Of a stretch of DNA of 64,000 nucleotides, positions 26,403 through 35,200 are shown in pieces. Position numbers and translations under genes: made by a program. This DNA is from Azoarcus sp. L1K30. Lineage in GTDB: Bacteria; Pseudomonadota; Gammaproteobacteria; Burkholderiales; Rhodocyclaceae. The number at the start of each line of letters is the position of its first letter. Within the stretch, counting starts at the first letter, position 1. Location of the stretch: assembly GCF_018122735.1 (NCBI RefSeq), contig NZ_JAGRRD010000001.1, forward strand, positions 2,584,539-2,648,538. Reading direction: 5' to 3'. The notes beneath the pieces were generated by a model. The model saw only the letters and a list, made by a program, of their open reading frames with translations, ran no database searches and was not told where the DNA came from.

Positions 26403-27178
26403 TCAAGACCGGGCCCGCACTCGCCGATGCGCTCATCCGCGCCTGGCATAGTGGCCAGCCGCTCGACAGCGAGACCGCCACCCGACTGGCACCACCCGAC
26501 CCGGCCAGCGCCTACCGCATCCAGCGCCAGGTGGGCGATGCCCTCGGCTGGTTCCCCGGCGGTCGCCCCAAGGCATGGAAAATCGGCGCAGCCAGTCGTG
26601 AATCGCTGCCAACAGCCGCACCGATCGCGGACCGCGCAGTGATCGCATCGCCCGCTCGGTTCGACATGAGCGGTTGCCACACCATGATCGGTATCGAGGT
26701 CGAACTCGCCATCCGACTCGCGCGCCCATTGGGCGCAGGGAGTAGCGCAGCGGATGTGCGCAGCGCCATCGGTTCGGTCATGGCCGCCATCGAGATCTGC
26801 GACGTGCGGGCGAGTTCGCCCGCCTGGTCGCAACTTCCTCCGCTGTTTCGCCTGGCCGATCAGCAGATGAATCGCTGCCTGCTGCTCGCGCCCCCTGCTG
26901 CCAATGTCTGGCCCGACGATTGTGCCGACATTGAAGTACGGCTCGAGATCAACGGCCAGGACACCCTGCGCCAACGGGGTGGCCACCCGCTCGTCGATCC
27001 CCTCTACCGCTTGCCCTGGCTCGCCGAGCATGTGGCGAACGAATACCCACAAGGCCTGCAGGCGGGTGACATCATTACCACAGGCACCTGGACAGGGCTC
27101 TACGAAGCCCGGCCGGGCGACCACATCCGCGCCAGCTTCGCCGGCTTCGGCGAGGTCGAACTCAAGGTCGCCGCCTGA
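26399..27178 (+). CDS. 2-keto-4-pentenoate hydratase-like protein (FAH superfamily)
   Basis: 259 aa. The MhpD-type fold is recognisable: an N-terminal helix with ASAYRIQRQVGDALG, a phosphate/Lys loop KAWKIGAASRES near residue 60 and the metal-site segment GIEVELAIRLARPL. DIITTGTWTGLYEARPGDHI is at the C-terminus, the hallmark of hydratases and decarboxylases of meta-cleavage pathways. Members hydrate 2-oxopent-4-enoate or decarboxylate 2-oxo acids with Mg2+. Inside a hydantoinase operon its substrate is unclear. A downstream 2-oxo acid from the amino-acid-like product is one possibility. It overlaps the hydantoinase stop by 4 bp. Confidence 0.82.
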   Translation: MIKTGPALADALIRAWHSGQPLDSETATRLAPPDPASAYRIQRQVGDALGWFPGGRPKAWKIGAASRESLPTAAPIADRAVIASPARFDMSGCHTMIGIEVELAIRLARPLGAGSSAADVRSAIGSVMAAIEICDVRASSPAWSQLPPLFRLADQQMNRCLLLAPPAANVWPDDCADIEVRLEINGQDTLRQRGGHPLVDPLYRLPWLAEHVANEYPQGLQAGDIITTGTWTGLYEARPGDHIRASFAGFGEVELKVAA

Positions 27179-27209
27179 AATGAAACCTTCCATGCATCCC
27201 GGAGCCCTC

Positions 27210-27971
27210 ATGCGTCTGCTTGTTATCAACCCGAACACCTCAGCCAGCGTCACGGAGAAGATCGCCGCCGTCGCGCGCAGCGCCGCAGCCCCCGGCACCG
27301 AACTTGAATTCGTCACCGCGCCCTACGGCGTTCCCTATATCGCCACCCGGGCCGAGGCCATCATCGGCGGCCGTGTGGTGCTGGAGATCCTCGCAGAGCG
27401 CGCGGCCGAATTCGACGCAGCCATCGTTGCCGCCTTCGGCGACCCCGGCCTGGGTGCCGCGCGCGAGCTGTTCTCGCTTCCCGTCGTGGGCCTCGCCGAA
27501 GCCGCGATGCTGCTTGCCTGCCCGCTGGGACGGAAGTTCTCGATCGTTTCTTTCTCCAGCAGGCTCGAGCCGTGGTATCGCGAATGTGTCGAATGGCAGG
27601 GACTGAGCGGGCGGCTGGCCAGCATTCGCATGCTCGACGCCACGGTGGCCGATGTCGGGCGGATCCAGGCCGAGAACGAGGACCTGCTCGTCGCCCTCGC
27701 CAACGCCGCGGTCGAGGAAGATGGTGCCGAAGTGGTGATACTGGCCGGGGCACCACTGGCCGGACTCGCCTCACGCGTTACCGAGCGCGTGCCGGTGCCG
27801 CTGATCGAAAGCGTCAGCGCAAGCGTCAAGCTGGCTGAAGCACTGGTCGCACTCCGCCCGCGCAAACCCCTGACAGGCTCATATCGCCAATCGGCTGCAA
27901 AACCGGCTACGGGCCTGCCCGATGCACTCACCCGCCTGATCGAAACAGGGCAAGCTAGCACAATCCGCTGA
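27210..27971 (+). CDS. Hydantoin racemase / Asp-Glu racemase family protein
   Basis: 253 aa. Of three in-frame ATGs (27180, 27192, 27210), 27210 is preferred. It follows GGAG by 5 bp and yields MRLLVINPNTSASVTEKIAA, the standard hydantoin racemase N-terminus. The two catalytic cysteine positions of the family are normally in AAFGDPG and the late VVLGCA region. Here these read AAFGDPGLG and VVILAGAPLAG, so neither cysteine is present. That is a real deviation and may mean a different reaction or a non-catalytic protein. It is the last gene of the operon, followed by a strong hairpin. Confidence 0.78.
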   Translation: MRLLVINPNTSASVTEKIAAVARSAAAPGTELEFVTAPYGVPYIATRAEAIIGGRVVLEILAERAAEFDAAIVAAFGDPGLGAARELFSLPVVGLAEAAMLLACPLGRKFSIVSFSSRLEPWYRECVEWQGLSGRLASIRMLDATVADVGRIQAENEDLLVALANAAVEEDGAEVVILAGAPLAGLASRVTERVPVPLIESVSASVKLAEALVALRPRKPLTGSYRQSAAKPATGLPDALTRLIETGQASTIR

Positions 27972-27991
27972 ATTCCCGTGAAACGCCAGGC

Positions 27992-28027
27992 GCGCCCCGG
28001 ACGGACCGTTCAATCTGTCCGGGGCGC
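27992..28027. terminator. Bidirectional transcription terminator hairpin
   Basis: GCGCCCCGGAC (27992-28002) and GTCCGGGGCGC (28017-28027) form a perfect 11-bp GC-rich stem with a 14-nt loop. The stem is followed by ATTGTT. It lies 20 bp after the racemase stop and 61 bp from the converging 3HB-oligomer hydrolase stop. It therefore can end both transcripts, although the T-run is weak. Confidence 0.7.
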
Positions 28028-28088
28028 ATTGTTGCAGCTTTGCCGGCCAGAACGTTGCACTTGTGCAAGTCCGCGGCAGCGAGACGTC

Positions 28089-30197
28089 CTACTCGGGCAC
28101 GTACAAGGTCTGCCCATCGAAGGTGACCAGATCGGCGGCGAATGGTGCCGGCGCGATATCGGGCACGTTCGCCGCAGACAGCGCCGGCGCGCCGGCGCCG
28201 CGCGGTACGGTGTGCACTACCTGGCTCGGCGGCAACGGCGTGCCATTGCGCAAGTGCGCGTACATCAGGTCGAGGGCCTCGAACAGGTAGTGATGCAGCG
28301 GCACGAAACGCTCCCTCAGCCCGGCAAGCGAGTTGAGTGCATCGAGGTGATGGGCATTGGTGATCTCGTAGTAGCGCAAGCCGCTCGAGCCGCCTTCGAC
28401 CAGTTGATTCAGGCCGACATAGGCACGCGAAGTGTGATTGATCGGCAGGATCGCGTCGTTGCGGCCGGTCACGAACACCGCTGGACGCCCTCGCAGATCA
28501 CCGCTGGCACGAATGCGCTCGATACTGTTCAGGATCTGCCGATGCACGCTGCGCGCGTTACCGCGCAGTTTCTCGCCGGTCACCGGATCGACGCCGGTCG
28601 CCAACGCACGCAGGCACAGCGCACCGTCGAGATTCTGATCCGCGCGTCCGCTCGACGCGCTGGTCGACGCCCGGTTCTCGAGCGCGCCGCCCACCGCCGC
28701 GTTGTTGATCAGATTCACCCCGGCCGTCGGCGGGATGCCGTTGCTGGTGCCGAACAGCTTCGCCTCCGCAGCCGGGTCCAGTGCCATCGGCTTTCCTGTA
28801 CCGTCGGTAGCCCCGAGACTGTAGTCGCACAGATTGTCGAGAACGCTCTGCTTGCCATAGGCGTTGGCATAAGTCATCGCGATGCTCTGCGCCACGTTCA
28901 GGAACCAGTGCGAGGGCTGAACGATGTTCTGCTCGGTGCTCCAGCCGTAGGCGTTGATGATCTGCTGCGCCTCGTTCGCCTGCCCGGACGGGTCCTGCGC
29001 ACTGAGCAGGCCCTTCTCGTGCAGCGAAGTACACGCCGCCGGACTCGGGGCAAAGTTGAACGGCGCGGTGAGATTGCCGGGCGCAGCACTCGCACAGCCC
29101 TGGTAGACATTGATCAGCGTCGTGTAATCGAACAGGCTGCGACTGTGGTCGACGAAAGGCGCCCCGTTGCCCTGAACGATGGCAAAGGCTCTCGGTTGCG
29201 GATTCACGTTCGGCTCCGAGACGGCAACCCCGTCGATCAGCCCCCAACGATCCATCTCCGCCGCGCGCACCGAGGCACCACCGCCATTCGATACGCTGGA
29301 CGCAATCACCAGCGTGTTCTCCGGCGTGATGCGCTGGCGTTTCCAGTGCTTGTTCTGCGGCTCGGCAAATTCCTCATTGAGCACGTAGAAGGCGAAGCGG
29401 ATGGACTGCAGTACGTTCAGCCCCCAGTCCTCCTCCGGGTTCTGTTCCGAATGCGCATGTTTGAACGCATAGCGATTGGGAAAGGCGGCATCGAACGCCG
29501 CACGCTTGCCATCGCCCACCCTGGCGGTAAATTGCGAATCCTTGCGCAGCAGGTTGGCCTCTTCCCAGGTGCCATCGATGGCAGTGACGCGGTCCGTGGC
29601 GAGATTATGTGCGCCGGTTCCCGTGCCCTTGTCGGTGTAGGCCACCGCGCAACCATGCTTGAGCCCCCACTCTCCGGCCGTACCGATGGCGCCGTAAATG
29701 CCACGCGACCCCGATGAGGGCGCGGTCACGATGCAGGGATTGTCTGGGTCGAAACTGTCCGGGATCTGAACCATCAGGGTAACGTTCGCCCGCCCCGACT
29801 CGTTGCCCGCATAGGCCAGGTACTCGACGCCGGCAATCAGCCCCTCGCCCGCGCCGGGCACACCATTGGCATCGACATTGGGGCCGAAAAAGTAACCATA
29901 GCCGTTGCCTTCATCGGTCGGCACCAGCGCGCGGTAATTGTTGTAGATGGCAATACGACGCAACTCCGATGCCGTCGGCGCGAGCGCGTTGACGGGGACG
30001 GGCGCAGCGCCGGCAAGCCCCGATTTACCCAGTCCGGCGGTCAGCAGGTCATCGGTAAGGCCGTCGTACGTATGCATCTGTACCGTCCCCCTGATGAACT
30101 CGGGCAGGCGGTTCGGCGCGTCTCCGGCAAATGCAGCGAGCGGCTGCATGAACATCAAGCACAACAAGCCCTTGCGAAAACCGGTGTTCAATTCCAT
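28089..30197 (-). CDS. Secreted D-(-)-3-hydroxybutyrate oligomer hydrolase
   Basis: 702 aa, matching the roughly 700-aa 3HB-oligomer hydrolase family. The N-terminus is a plausible signal peptide (residues 1-24, cleavage after AAFA). Conserved segments include IVTAPSSGSRGIYGAIGTAG, VIASSVSNGGGASVRAAE (likely nucleophilic serine in SVSNGG) and PAVFVTGRNDAILPINHTSR. A late His in EITNAHHLDALN near residue 640 is the best triad histidine candidate. The enzyme cleaves short 3-hydroxybutyrate oligomers from PHB depolymerisation to monomer, in the periplasm or outside the cell. It is monocistronic, with a terminator at its 3' side. Confidence 0.88.
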   Translation of the reverse strand: MELNTGFRKGLLCLMFMQPLAAFAGDAPNRLPEFIRGTVQMHTYDGLTDDLLTAGLGKSGLAGAAPVPVNALAPTASELRRIAIYNNYRALVPTDEGNGYGYFFGPNVDANGVPGAGEGLIAGVEYLAYAGNESGRANVTLMVQIPDSFDPDNPCIVTAPSSGSRGIYGAIGTAGEWGLKHGCAVAYTDKGTGTGAHNLATDRVTAIDGTWEEANLLRKDSQFTARVGDGKRAAFDAAFPNRYAFKHAHSEQNPEEDWGLNVLQSIRFAFYVLNEEFAEPQNKHWKRQRITPENTLVIASSVSNGGGASVRAAEMDRWGLIDGVAVSEPNVNPQPRAFAIVQGNGAPFVDHSRSLFDYTTLINVYQGCASAAPGNLTAPFNFAPSPAACTSLHEKGLLSAQDPSGQANEAQQIINAYGWSTEQNIVQPSHWFLNVAQSIAMTYANAYGKQSVLDNLCDYSLGATDGTGKPMALDPAAEAKLFGTSNGIPPTAGVNLINNAAVGGALENRASTSASSGRADQNLDGALCLRALATGVDPVTGEKLRGNARSVHRQILNSIERIRASGDLRGRPAVFVTGRNDAILPINHTSRAYVGLNQLVEGGSSGLRYYEITNAHHLDALNSLAGLRERFVPLHHYLFEALDLMYAHLRNGTPLPPSQVVHTVPRGAGAPALSAANVPDIAPAPFAADLVTFDGQTLYVPE

Positions 30198-30300
30198 GTT
30201 GGTCTCCCCACTGTTGGTATCGGTCTCGGTCGGCAGCGGTGAGCCGCCGCCCGACCGGACATCTCAGCATAGGACAGGAGGATGAAACCACCAGCTATGG

Positions 30301-31503
30301 TTAACGCGTATGCGTCGACCGTACGTCTGCCATGCCAGCGGATTTCAACAGCGGGCTCAAGGCCAGCAAGCCCAGCACGGGTCCGGGCAGCAACAGCCAG
30401 GCCACATGCGCACCCAGCGCAGGCCACAGCCGGGTACCGAGACTGATCGAGACCATGGTCACCGCGAACCCGATCGCGTTCTGCAGCGCCAGCGCGCTAC
30501 CGACCGCAACAGGCTGGCAAGCGCGGGCCGACAGTGCGGAAAAATGCGGCGAGTCGGCCACCACACTGGCGCCCCACACCAGCAACAAGGTCGCGAGCAG
30601 CGCTGGCGGCGCATCGACTGCAAACGGATACACCGCGCAACAGGTCGCCGACAGCGCCAGCGCAATGGCCGCCACCGGCGCGCTGCCGATCCGCCGGCTG
30701 AGCATGCCGCCCCCCACACAGCCGGCAGCGCCGACGCCGATGACGCAGAACGCCGCGGCCGACATCGAGGCAGCCGTCCACCCCGCCGTTGCCGGCAGCG
30801 CGGCGAGCATCAGGGGCACCAGCGTCCAGAATGCATAGAGTTCCCATTGGTGGCCAAAATAGGCCAGGGCCGACGCGCGAAACGCTGGAATGCGGAAACT
30901 CAGCAATACTTCGCCCAGATGCAGGCCATGCGCGCCGCCGCGACGCGCCAGATGCGGCCCGTCTCCGAGGCGGAACACCAGTACAGCCGCCACCACGGCC
31001 AGCATCGACGACACCAGTATCGCGACCTGCCAGCCCCATCCCGCATCGAGCATGCGCACGCCGTGCGGGAGCGAGGTCCCCAAGGTTAGCATGCCCACCA
31101 GCCAAGCCAGCGCCGCGCCGGCCTGCTGCGGCACCCAGCTCACCACGAGCTTCATGCCCAGCGGGTAGACGCCAGCCAGCGCAAGACCGACCACGAAGCG
31201 CAGCGGCAGTCCGCTGTGCATGCCGTCCGCTGCGAGCGCAAACGCGGCATTCGCCCCCGCGCCCAGCACCGCGCAACAGGCGAAGATCCAGCTCGCGGCG
31301 AAACGATCGGCCAAGCCCGTGAGCGCAAAGCCCAGCGTACCGAGAATGAAGCCGAACTGAACGGCGTTGGTCAGCTGCCCGATATCGGCGCTGGCCAGCC
31401 CCCAGGCGCGCATGAGATCGTCTCCGGCACTGTTCGCCGAAAACCACAGCGACGTACCGAGCAACTGGGCCAACACAATGATGAAAAGCGGCGAAGGGCG
31501 CAT
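30301..31503 (-). CDS. MFS transporter
   Basis: 400 aa from ATG 31503, which leads straight into the first membrane segment (MRPSPLFIIVLAQLLGTSLW). About 12 hydrophobic segments are visible, with the loop 2-3 motif region FALTGLADRFAASWIF. The sequence WFSANSAGDDLMRAWGLASA after helix 1 recurs in a group of uncharacterised MFS proteins. The substrate cannot be assigned. It is divergent from the DOMON-like gene across about 135 bp. Confidence 0.82.
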   Translation of the reverse strand: MRPSPLFIIVLAQLLGTSLWFSANSAGDDLMRAWGLASADIGQLTNAVQFGFILGTLGFALTGLADRFAASWIFACCAVLGAGANAAFALAADGMHSGLPLRFVVGLALAGVYPLGMKLVVSWVPQQAGAALAWLVGMLTLGTSLPHGVRMLDAGWGWQVAILVSSMLAVVAAVLVFRLGDGPHLARRGGAHGLHLGEVLLSFRIPAFRASALAYFGHQWELYAFWTLVPLMLAALPATAGWTAASMSAAAFCVIGVGAAGCVGGGMLSRRIGSAPVAAIALALSATCCAVYPFAVDAPPALLATLLLVWGASVVADSPHFSALSARACQPVAVGSALALQNAIGFAVTMVSISLGTRLWPALGAHVAWLLLPGPVLGLLALSPLLKSAGMADVRSTHTR

Positions 31504-31639
31504 GGCGCGAGTGTGAAGGTGTCCGTCTGCCAACTCAAGCGCCCGTTGCCGCCACCAGCACCGCACGAACGGGATACCATTACGCCTTTGACGCACCGTG
31601 CGGACCCACCCCTACCACCGGCCTCGCCCACACCATCAC

Positions 31640-32263
31640 GTGACAAGCAAAACCACCCCCCCAGCACGCATCCCCACCATTACCGTCGGCCTACGCCCCT
31701 TTCCCGGTGTCGTCGCCACCGTCGAGGAAGGCAGCACGCCCCCTGCCGTGCGCATGCTGCTAGCGACCCTGCACGCCCAGCCCAATGGCGGTGCGCGCTT
31801 CGTGTTCGATGTCGACGCCGACCTCGCGCGCCTGCGCATCCCGGCGGCGAGTGAATCAGGCTCGGCCGACGAACTGTGGCGCCACACCTGTTTCGAGGTG
31901 TTCCTTGCCGCCCCCGGCAGCGATGCTTACCACGAGTTCAACTTCTCGCCCTCGGGGCAGTGGGCGCACTATGCGTTTGGCGCCTATCGCGAGCGCGACG
32001 CGCAATTCAGCCCGGCCGTCGCCCCCCGCCTGCATTGCAGCTTGCGTGCCGACGGCTTCACGCTCGAAGCAGAGCTGACAGCCGCCAGCCTGCCCGCGCG
32101 CGCCGACAGCGCCGACTTCCGCGTCGGCCTGTGCGCAGTGATCGAACTGGCCAATGGCGAACTCGAATACTGGGCCCTCCACCATGGTGCCGACAAACCC
32201 GACTTTCACGACCGCAATGGCTTCGTGCTGGCACTGAGTCCGACCGTGCCGGAGGCGGAATGA
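31640..32263 (+). CDS. DOMON-like domain protein
   Basis: 207 aa from GTG 31640; an upstream GTG at 31598 would add 14 His/Pro-rich residues. The core is a beta-sandwich of the DOMON-like type. Its most conserved part is ADELWRHTCFEVFLAAPGSD followed by YHEFNFSPSGQWAHYAFGAY (about residues 75-115). Such domains resemble haem- or sugar-binding cellobiose-dehydrogenase cytochrome modules, but the function of this bacterial family is not established. No signal peptide is evident. The stop overlaps the NamZ-like start by 4 bp, so the two are translationally coupled. Confidence 0.72.
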   Translation: MTSKTTPPARIPTITVGLRPFPGVVATVEEGSTPPAVRMLLATLHAQPNGGARFVFDVDADLARLRIPAASESGSADELWRHTCFEVFLAAPGSDAYHEFNFSPSGQWAHYAFGAYRERDAQFSPAVAPRLHCSLRADGFTLEAELTAASLPARADSADFRVGLCAVIELANGELEYWALHHGADKPDFHDRNGFVLALSPTVPEAE

Positions 32264-33477
32264 GCGCCGTGGAGTTCGGCATCGACCGCGTGCTGGCCGA
32301 CGCCAGCCTGCGCCGGCCGCTGGCAGGGCGACGACTCGCGCTGCTGGCGCACCCGGCCTCGGTCACCCGCGACCTCACCCACGCACTCGATGCCCTGAGC
32401 GCACTGCCCGACCTGAACATCACCGCAGCCTTCGGCCCACAACATGGGCTGCGCGGCGACAAGCAGGACAACATGGTCGAAACGTCCGACTTCATCGACC
32501 CGACGCATGGCATTCCGGTATTCAGTCTGTACGGCGAGGTGCGTCGCCCCACCACAGCGATGATGGACCACTTCGACGTGTTGCTCGTCGATCTGCAGGA
32601 TCTCGGTTGCCGCATCTACACCTTCATCACCACGCTGCGCTATGTGCTCGAAGAGGCCGCGCGCCATGGCAAGGCGGTGTGGGTGCTCGACCGTCCCAAC
32701 CCGGCAGGCAGGCCGGTAGAGGGCACGCTCTTGCGTGCGGGCTGGGAGAGTTTCGTCGGCGCGGGACCGATGCCGATGCGCCACGGCCTCACCATGGGCG
32801 AGATGGCGCGCTGGTTCATCGCCACGCTAGGCCTCGATGTCGAATGCGAAGTCGTCACCATGCACGGCTGGCAGCCCGAGCTCGCGCCCGGCTTCGGCTG
32901 GCCGCTCGGCGCGCGCAGCTGGATCAACCCCAGCCCCAACGCCCCCAACCTGTCAATGGCGCGCGCCTATGCCGGCACGGTGATGCTCGAAGGCACTACC
33001 CTGTCCGAAGGTCGCGGCACCACACGCCCGCTCGAACTCTTCGGCGCCCCCGACATCGAGGCCCGCGCACTCGTCGCCGAGATGCGCAACATCGCTCCCG
33101 AATGGCTGGGCGGCTGCGTACTGCGCGAATGCTGGTTCGAGCCCACGTTCCACAAGCATGCCGGCAAACTGTGTGCGGGGGTGCAGATCCATGTCGACGA
33201 CCCGTCGCACTACGAACATGCCCGCTTCCGTCCGTGGCGCCTGCAAGCGCTCGCGTTCAAGGCACTCCGGCGGATGCGGCCCGACTACCCGTTGTGGCGC
33301 GACTTCCCCTACGAGTACGAACACGACCGCCTCGCCATCGACCTGATCAACGGCGGGCCCCTGTTGCGCCAATGGGTGGACGATCCGGGCAGTCATCCCG
33401 GCGACCTCGACACCCCCGCCACCGCGGACGAGACCGCGTGGTGCGACACCCGCCGCCCCTTCCTCCTCTATCCCTGA
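32260..33477 (+). CDS. DUF1343 / NamZ-like exo-beta-N-acetylmuramidase
   Basis: 405 aa. Conserved DUF1343 segments are all present: FGPQHGLRGDKQDNMVE, FSLYGEVRRPT, DVLLVDLQDLGCRIYTFITT, WVLDRPNPAG and EGTTLSEGRGTTRPLELFGA. Characterised NamZ enzymes (GH171) remove terminal MurNAc from peptidoglycan fragments during cell-wall recycling. Unlike secreted NamZ proteins, this one starts MSAVEFGIDRVLADASLRRP with no signal peptide. It would therefore act in the cytoplasm, on imported muropeptides or another substrate. The order DOMON-like gene, namZ-like gene, prs-like gene is tight. Confidence 0.85.
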   Translation: MSAVEFGIDRVLADASLRRPLAGRRLALLAHPASVTRDLTHALDALSALPDLNITAAFGPQHGLRGDKQDNMVETSDFIDPTHGIPVFSLYGEVRRPTTAMMDHFDVLLVDLQDLGCRIYTFITTLRYVLEEAARHGKAVWVLDRPNPAGRPVEGTLLRAGWESFVGAGPMPMRHGLTMGEMARWFIATLGLDVECEVVTMHGWQPELAPGFGWPLGARSWINPSPNAPNLSMARAYAGTVMLEGTTLSEGRGTTRPLELFGAPDIEARALVAEMRNIAPEWLGGCVLRECWFEPTFHKHAGKLCAGVQIHVDDPSHYEHARFRPWRLQALAFKALRRMRPDYPLWRDFPYEYEHDRLAIDLINGGPLLRQWVDDPGSHPGDLDTPATADETAWCDTRRPFLLYP

Positions 33478-33496
33478 CCCCTTCGGAGCCCTCGCG

Positions 33497-34438
33497 ATGA
33501 AACACGCCCTCAAGATCTTCGCCTGCAACTCCAACGACGGACTCGCAAACGAGATCTGCACTCGCCTGGGCGTCCGTCCCAGCCAGCTCGAGATCTCGCG
33601 CTTCTCCAACGACAACCTGCATGTGCAGATCCTGGAAAACGTGCGCGAGCGCGACGTTTATGTGGTGCAATCCTTCACCGAGCCGGTAAGCGATCACATC
33701 CTGGAGATGATGATCACCATCGACGCCCTGCGCAGCGCCTCGGCCCAGCGCATCACCGCGGTCATCCCGTACTATTCCTACGCACGCTCGGACAAGAAGG
33801 ACAAGCCGCGGATTTCGATCACCGGCCGCCTCATCGCCGACATGCTGGTCACCGCTGGCGCCAGTCGCGTGCTCACCATGGACCTGCACGCCGATCAGGT
33901 CCATGGCTTCTTCAGCGTGCCGGTCGATCACCTCACCGCCATCCCGACCATTGCCGAACACTTCCGCGAACGTCATGACCTCGGCAACATGGTCGCCGTC
34001 GCCACCGATGCCGGCGGCGCCAAGCGCGTCGGCCGTTTCTCCGAACGCCTCGGCATCCCCATGGCGATCATCGACAAACGCCGCGTCAGCGACACCGACG
34101 TCAAGCAGGGCGAAGTCGTGGGTGATGTGCGCGGTCGCGACGCCGTGATCTTCGAGGACGAGATCTCGACCGGCGGCACACTGATCTCCACCATCAACAC
34201 CTTGCGCGCCGCGGGTGCCCGCAGCATCCACGCCGGCGCCGTTCACGGCGTACTGTGCGGGCCCGCGATCGAGCGCCTGCGCGATGCCCCGATCGACTCC
34301 ATCGTCGTCACCAACACCGTGACCGTGGCGCCGGAAAAGCGGCTCGACAAGCTCACCGTGCTGACCGTGGCGCCGCTGTTTGCCTCGGCCATCGAGCGCA
34401 TTCACAGCGGCGAGAGCGTCGGTGCCCTGTTCGAATAA
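33497..34438 (+). CDS. Divergent ribose-phosphate pyrophosphokinase (PRPP synthetase paralog)
   Basis: 313 aa, the length of Prs. It keeps the fold and several motifs: RFSNDNLHVQILENVRERDV, AVIPYYSYARSDKKD, TMDLHADQVHGFF and IIDKRRVSD. The ribose-5-phosphate loop, usually VDDMIDTGGT, reads IFEDEISTGGT here, changing two acidic positions. The usual YARQDRK is YARSDKK. The reaction would be ribose-5-phosphate + ATP to PRPP + AMP. These changes and the position behind a NamZ-like gene suggest a paralog, not the housekeeping enzyme, which is normally next to ispE/rplY. ATG 33497 is well defined. Confidence 0.82.
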   Translation: MKHALKIFACNSNDGLANEICTRLGVRPSQLEISRFSNDNLHVQILENVRERDVYVVQSFTEPVSDHILEMMITIDALRSASAQRITAVIPYYSYARSDKKDKPRISITGRLIADMLVTAGASRVLTMDLHADQVHGFFSVPVDHLTAIPTIAEHFRERHDLGNMVAVATDAGGAKRVGRFSERLGIPMAIIDKRRVSDTDVKQGEVVGDVRGRDAVIFEDEISTGGTLISTINTLRAAGARSIHAGAVHGVLCGPAIERLRDAPIDSIVVTNTVTVAPEKRLDKLTVLTVAPLFASAIERIHSGESVGALFE

Positions 34439-34465
34439 CGTCTATCAGCACCTCTACCGGAGAGC

Positions 34466-34774
34466 ATGATGTTCATCGCAATGAATCGATTCAGGATCGC
34501 ACGCGGCCACGAAGAGACCTTCATCAACCACTGGCGGCAGCGCGAGAGCTATCTCGAAGAAGTGCCCGGCTTTGTCCGCTTCAACCTGATGCGCGGACCG
34601 CAGACCGAGGAATACACCCTGTTTGCATCGCACACGGAGTGGAAGGACGAACAGGCCTTTGCCGACTGGACGCAGTCCGAAGCCTTTGCCAAGGCCCATG
34701 CGAACGCGGGCAAGAGCCCGCGCGAGATCTATCTCGGACCGCCTCAGCTCGAATTGTTCGAATCGGTCCTCTGA
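34466..34774 (+). CDS. Antibiotic biosynthesis monooxygenase (ABM) / IsdG-type haem oxygenase-like protein
   Basis: 102 aa from ATG 34466; the adjacent ATG 34469 has better spacing from GGAG. The ferredoxin-like ABM fold is indicated by FIAMNRFRIARGHEETFINH and YTLFASHTEWKDEQAF. Residues matching the Asn-Trp-His set of IsdG-type haem-degrading enzymes are present: Asn in AMNRF, Trp in TEW or FADW, and His in FAKAHA. It could open haem to release iron, or act as a quinol oxygenase. It is 27 bp downstream of the prs-like gene and converges on the thioredoxin gene. Confidence 0.78.
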   Translation: MMFIAMNRFRIARGHEETFINHWRQRESYLEEVPGFVRFNLMRGPQTEEYTLFASHTEWKDEQAFADWTQSEAFAKAHANAGKSPREIYLGPPQLELFESVL

Positions 34775-34819
34775 TCGCCACGGAGCAGGTCGGTGACACC
34801 CGCCTGCACCGTGCCGGCC

Positions 34820-35200
34820 TTACCCGGCCTGCTGCCCAGCTTCCTGCTGCGCGGCGATGTCGGCCCGGATCTTGTCCATGTCCAGCGTGCGCACGCCTTC
34901 GATCACCTGCTGCAATCCGGCCGCGGGCAACGCGCCCGATTCGCGGAACACCATGATGTTGTCGCGAATCACCGCGATGGTCGGGATCGACCGGATCTGA
35001 AAAGTTGCTGCCAGTTCCTGCTGGGCCTCGGTATCGATTTTGCCGAATACGATGTCTGGGTTCGCTGCAGCGGCACTCTCATACACCGGCGCGAAACCGC
35101 GGCACGGACCGCACCATTCGGCCCAGAAATCCAGGAACACGATGTCGTTGCTGGCGATGGTGTCATTGAAGTTGTCGGCGGTGATTTCGACGCTGCTCAT
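34820..35200 (-). CDS. Thioredoxin family protein
   Basis: 126 aa. WCGPC at residues 29-33 is the redox active site, with DFWAEWCGPCRGFAPVYESA around it and the cis-Pro segment IRSIPTIAVI near 70-79. The domain is complete by about residue 105. It is followed by a short Ala/Gln-rich tail (DIAAQQEAGQQAG) not seen in standard thioredoxin. There is no signal peptide, so it is a cytoplasmic disulfide reductase. It is monocistronic and convergent with the ABM gene. Confidence 0.92.
   Translation of the reverse strand: MSSVEITADNFNDTIASNDIVFLDFWAEWCGPCRGFAPVYESAAAANPDIVFGKIDTEAQQELAATFQIRSIPTIAVIRDNIMVFRESGALPAAGLQQVIEGVRTLDMDKIRADIAAQQEAGQQAG

Noticed and set aside
27978..29717. Plus-strand open frame of about 579 codons opposite the 3HB-oligomer hydrolase
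   Set aside because: Arg-rich antisense shadow. The minus-strand protein has family length, signal peptide and conserved motifs.
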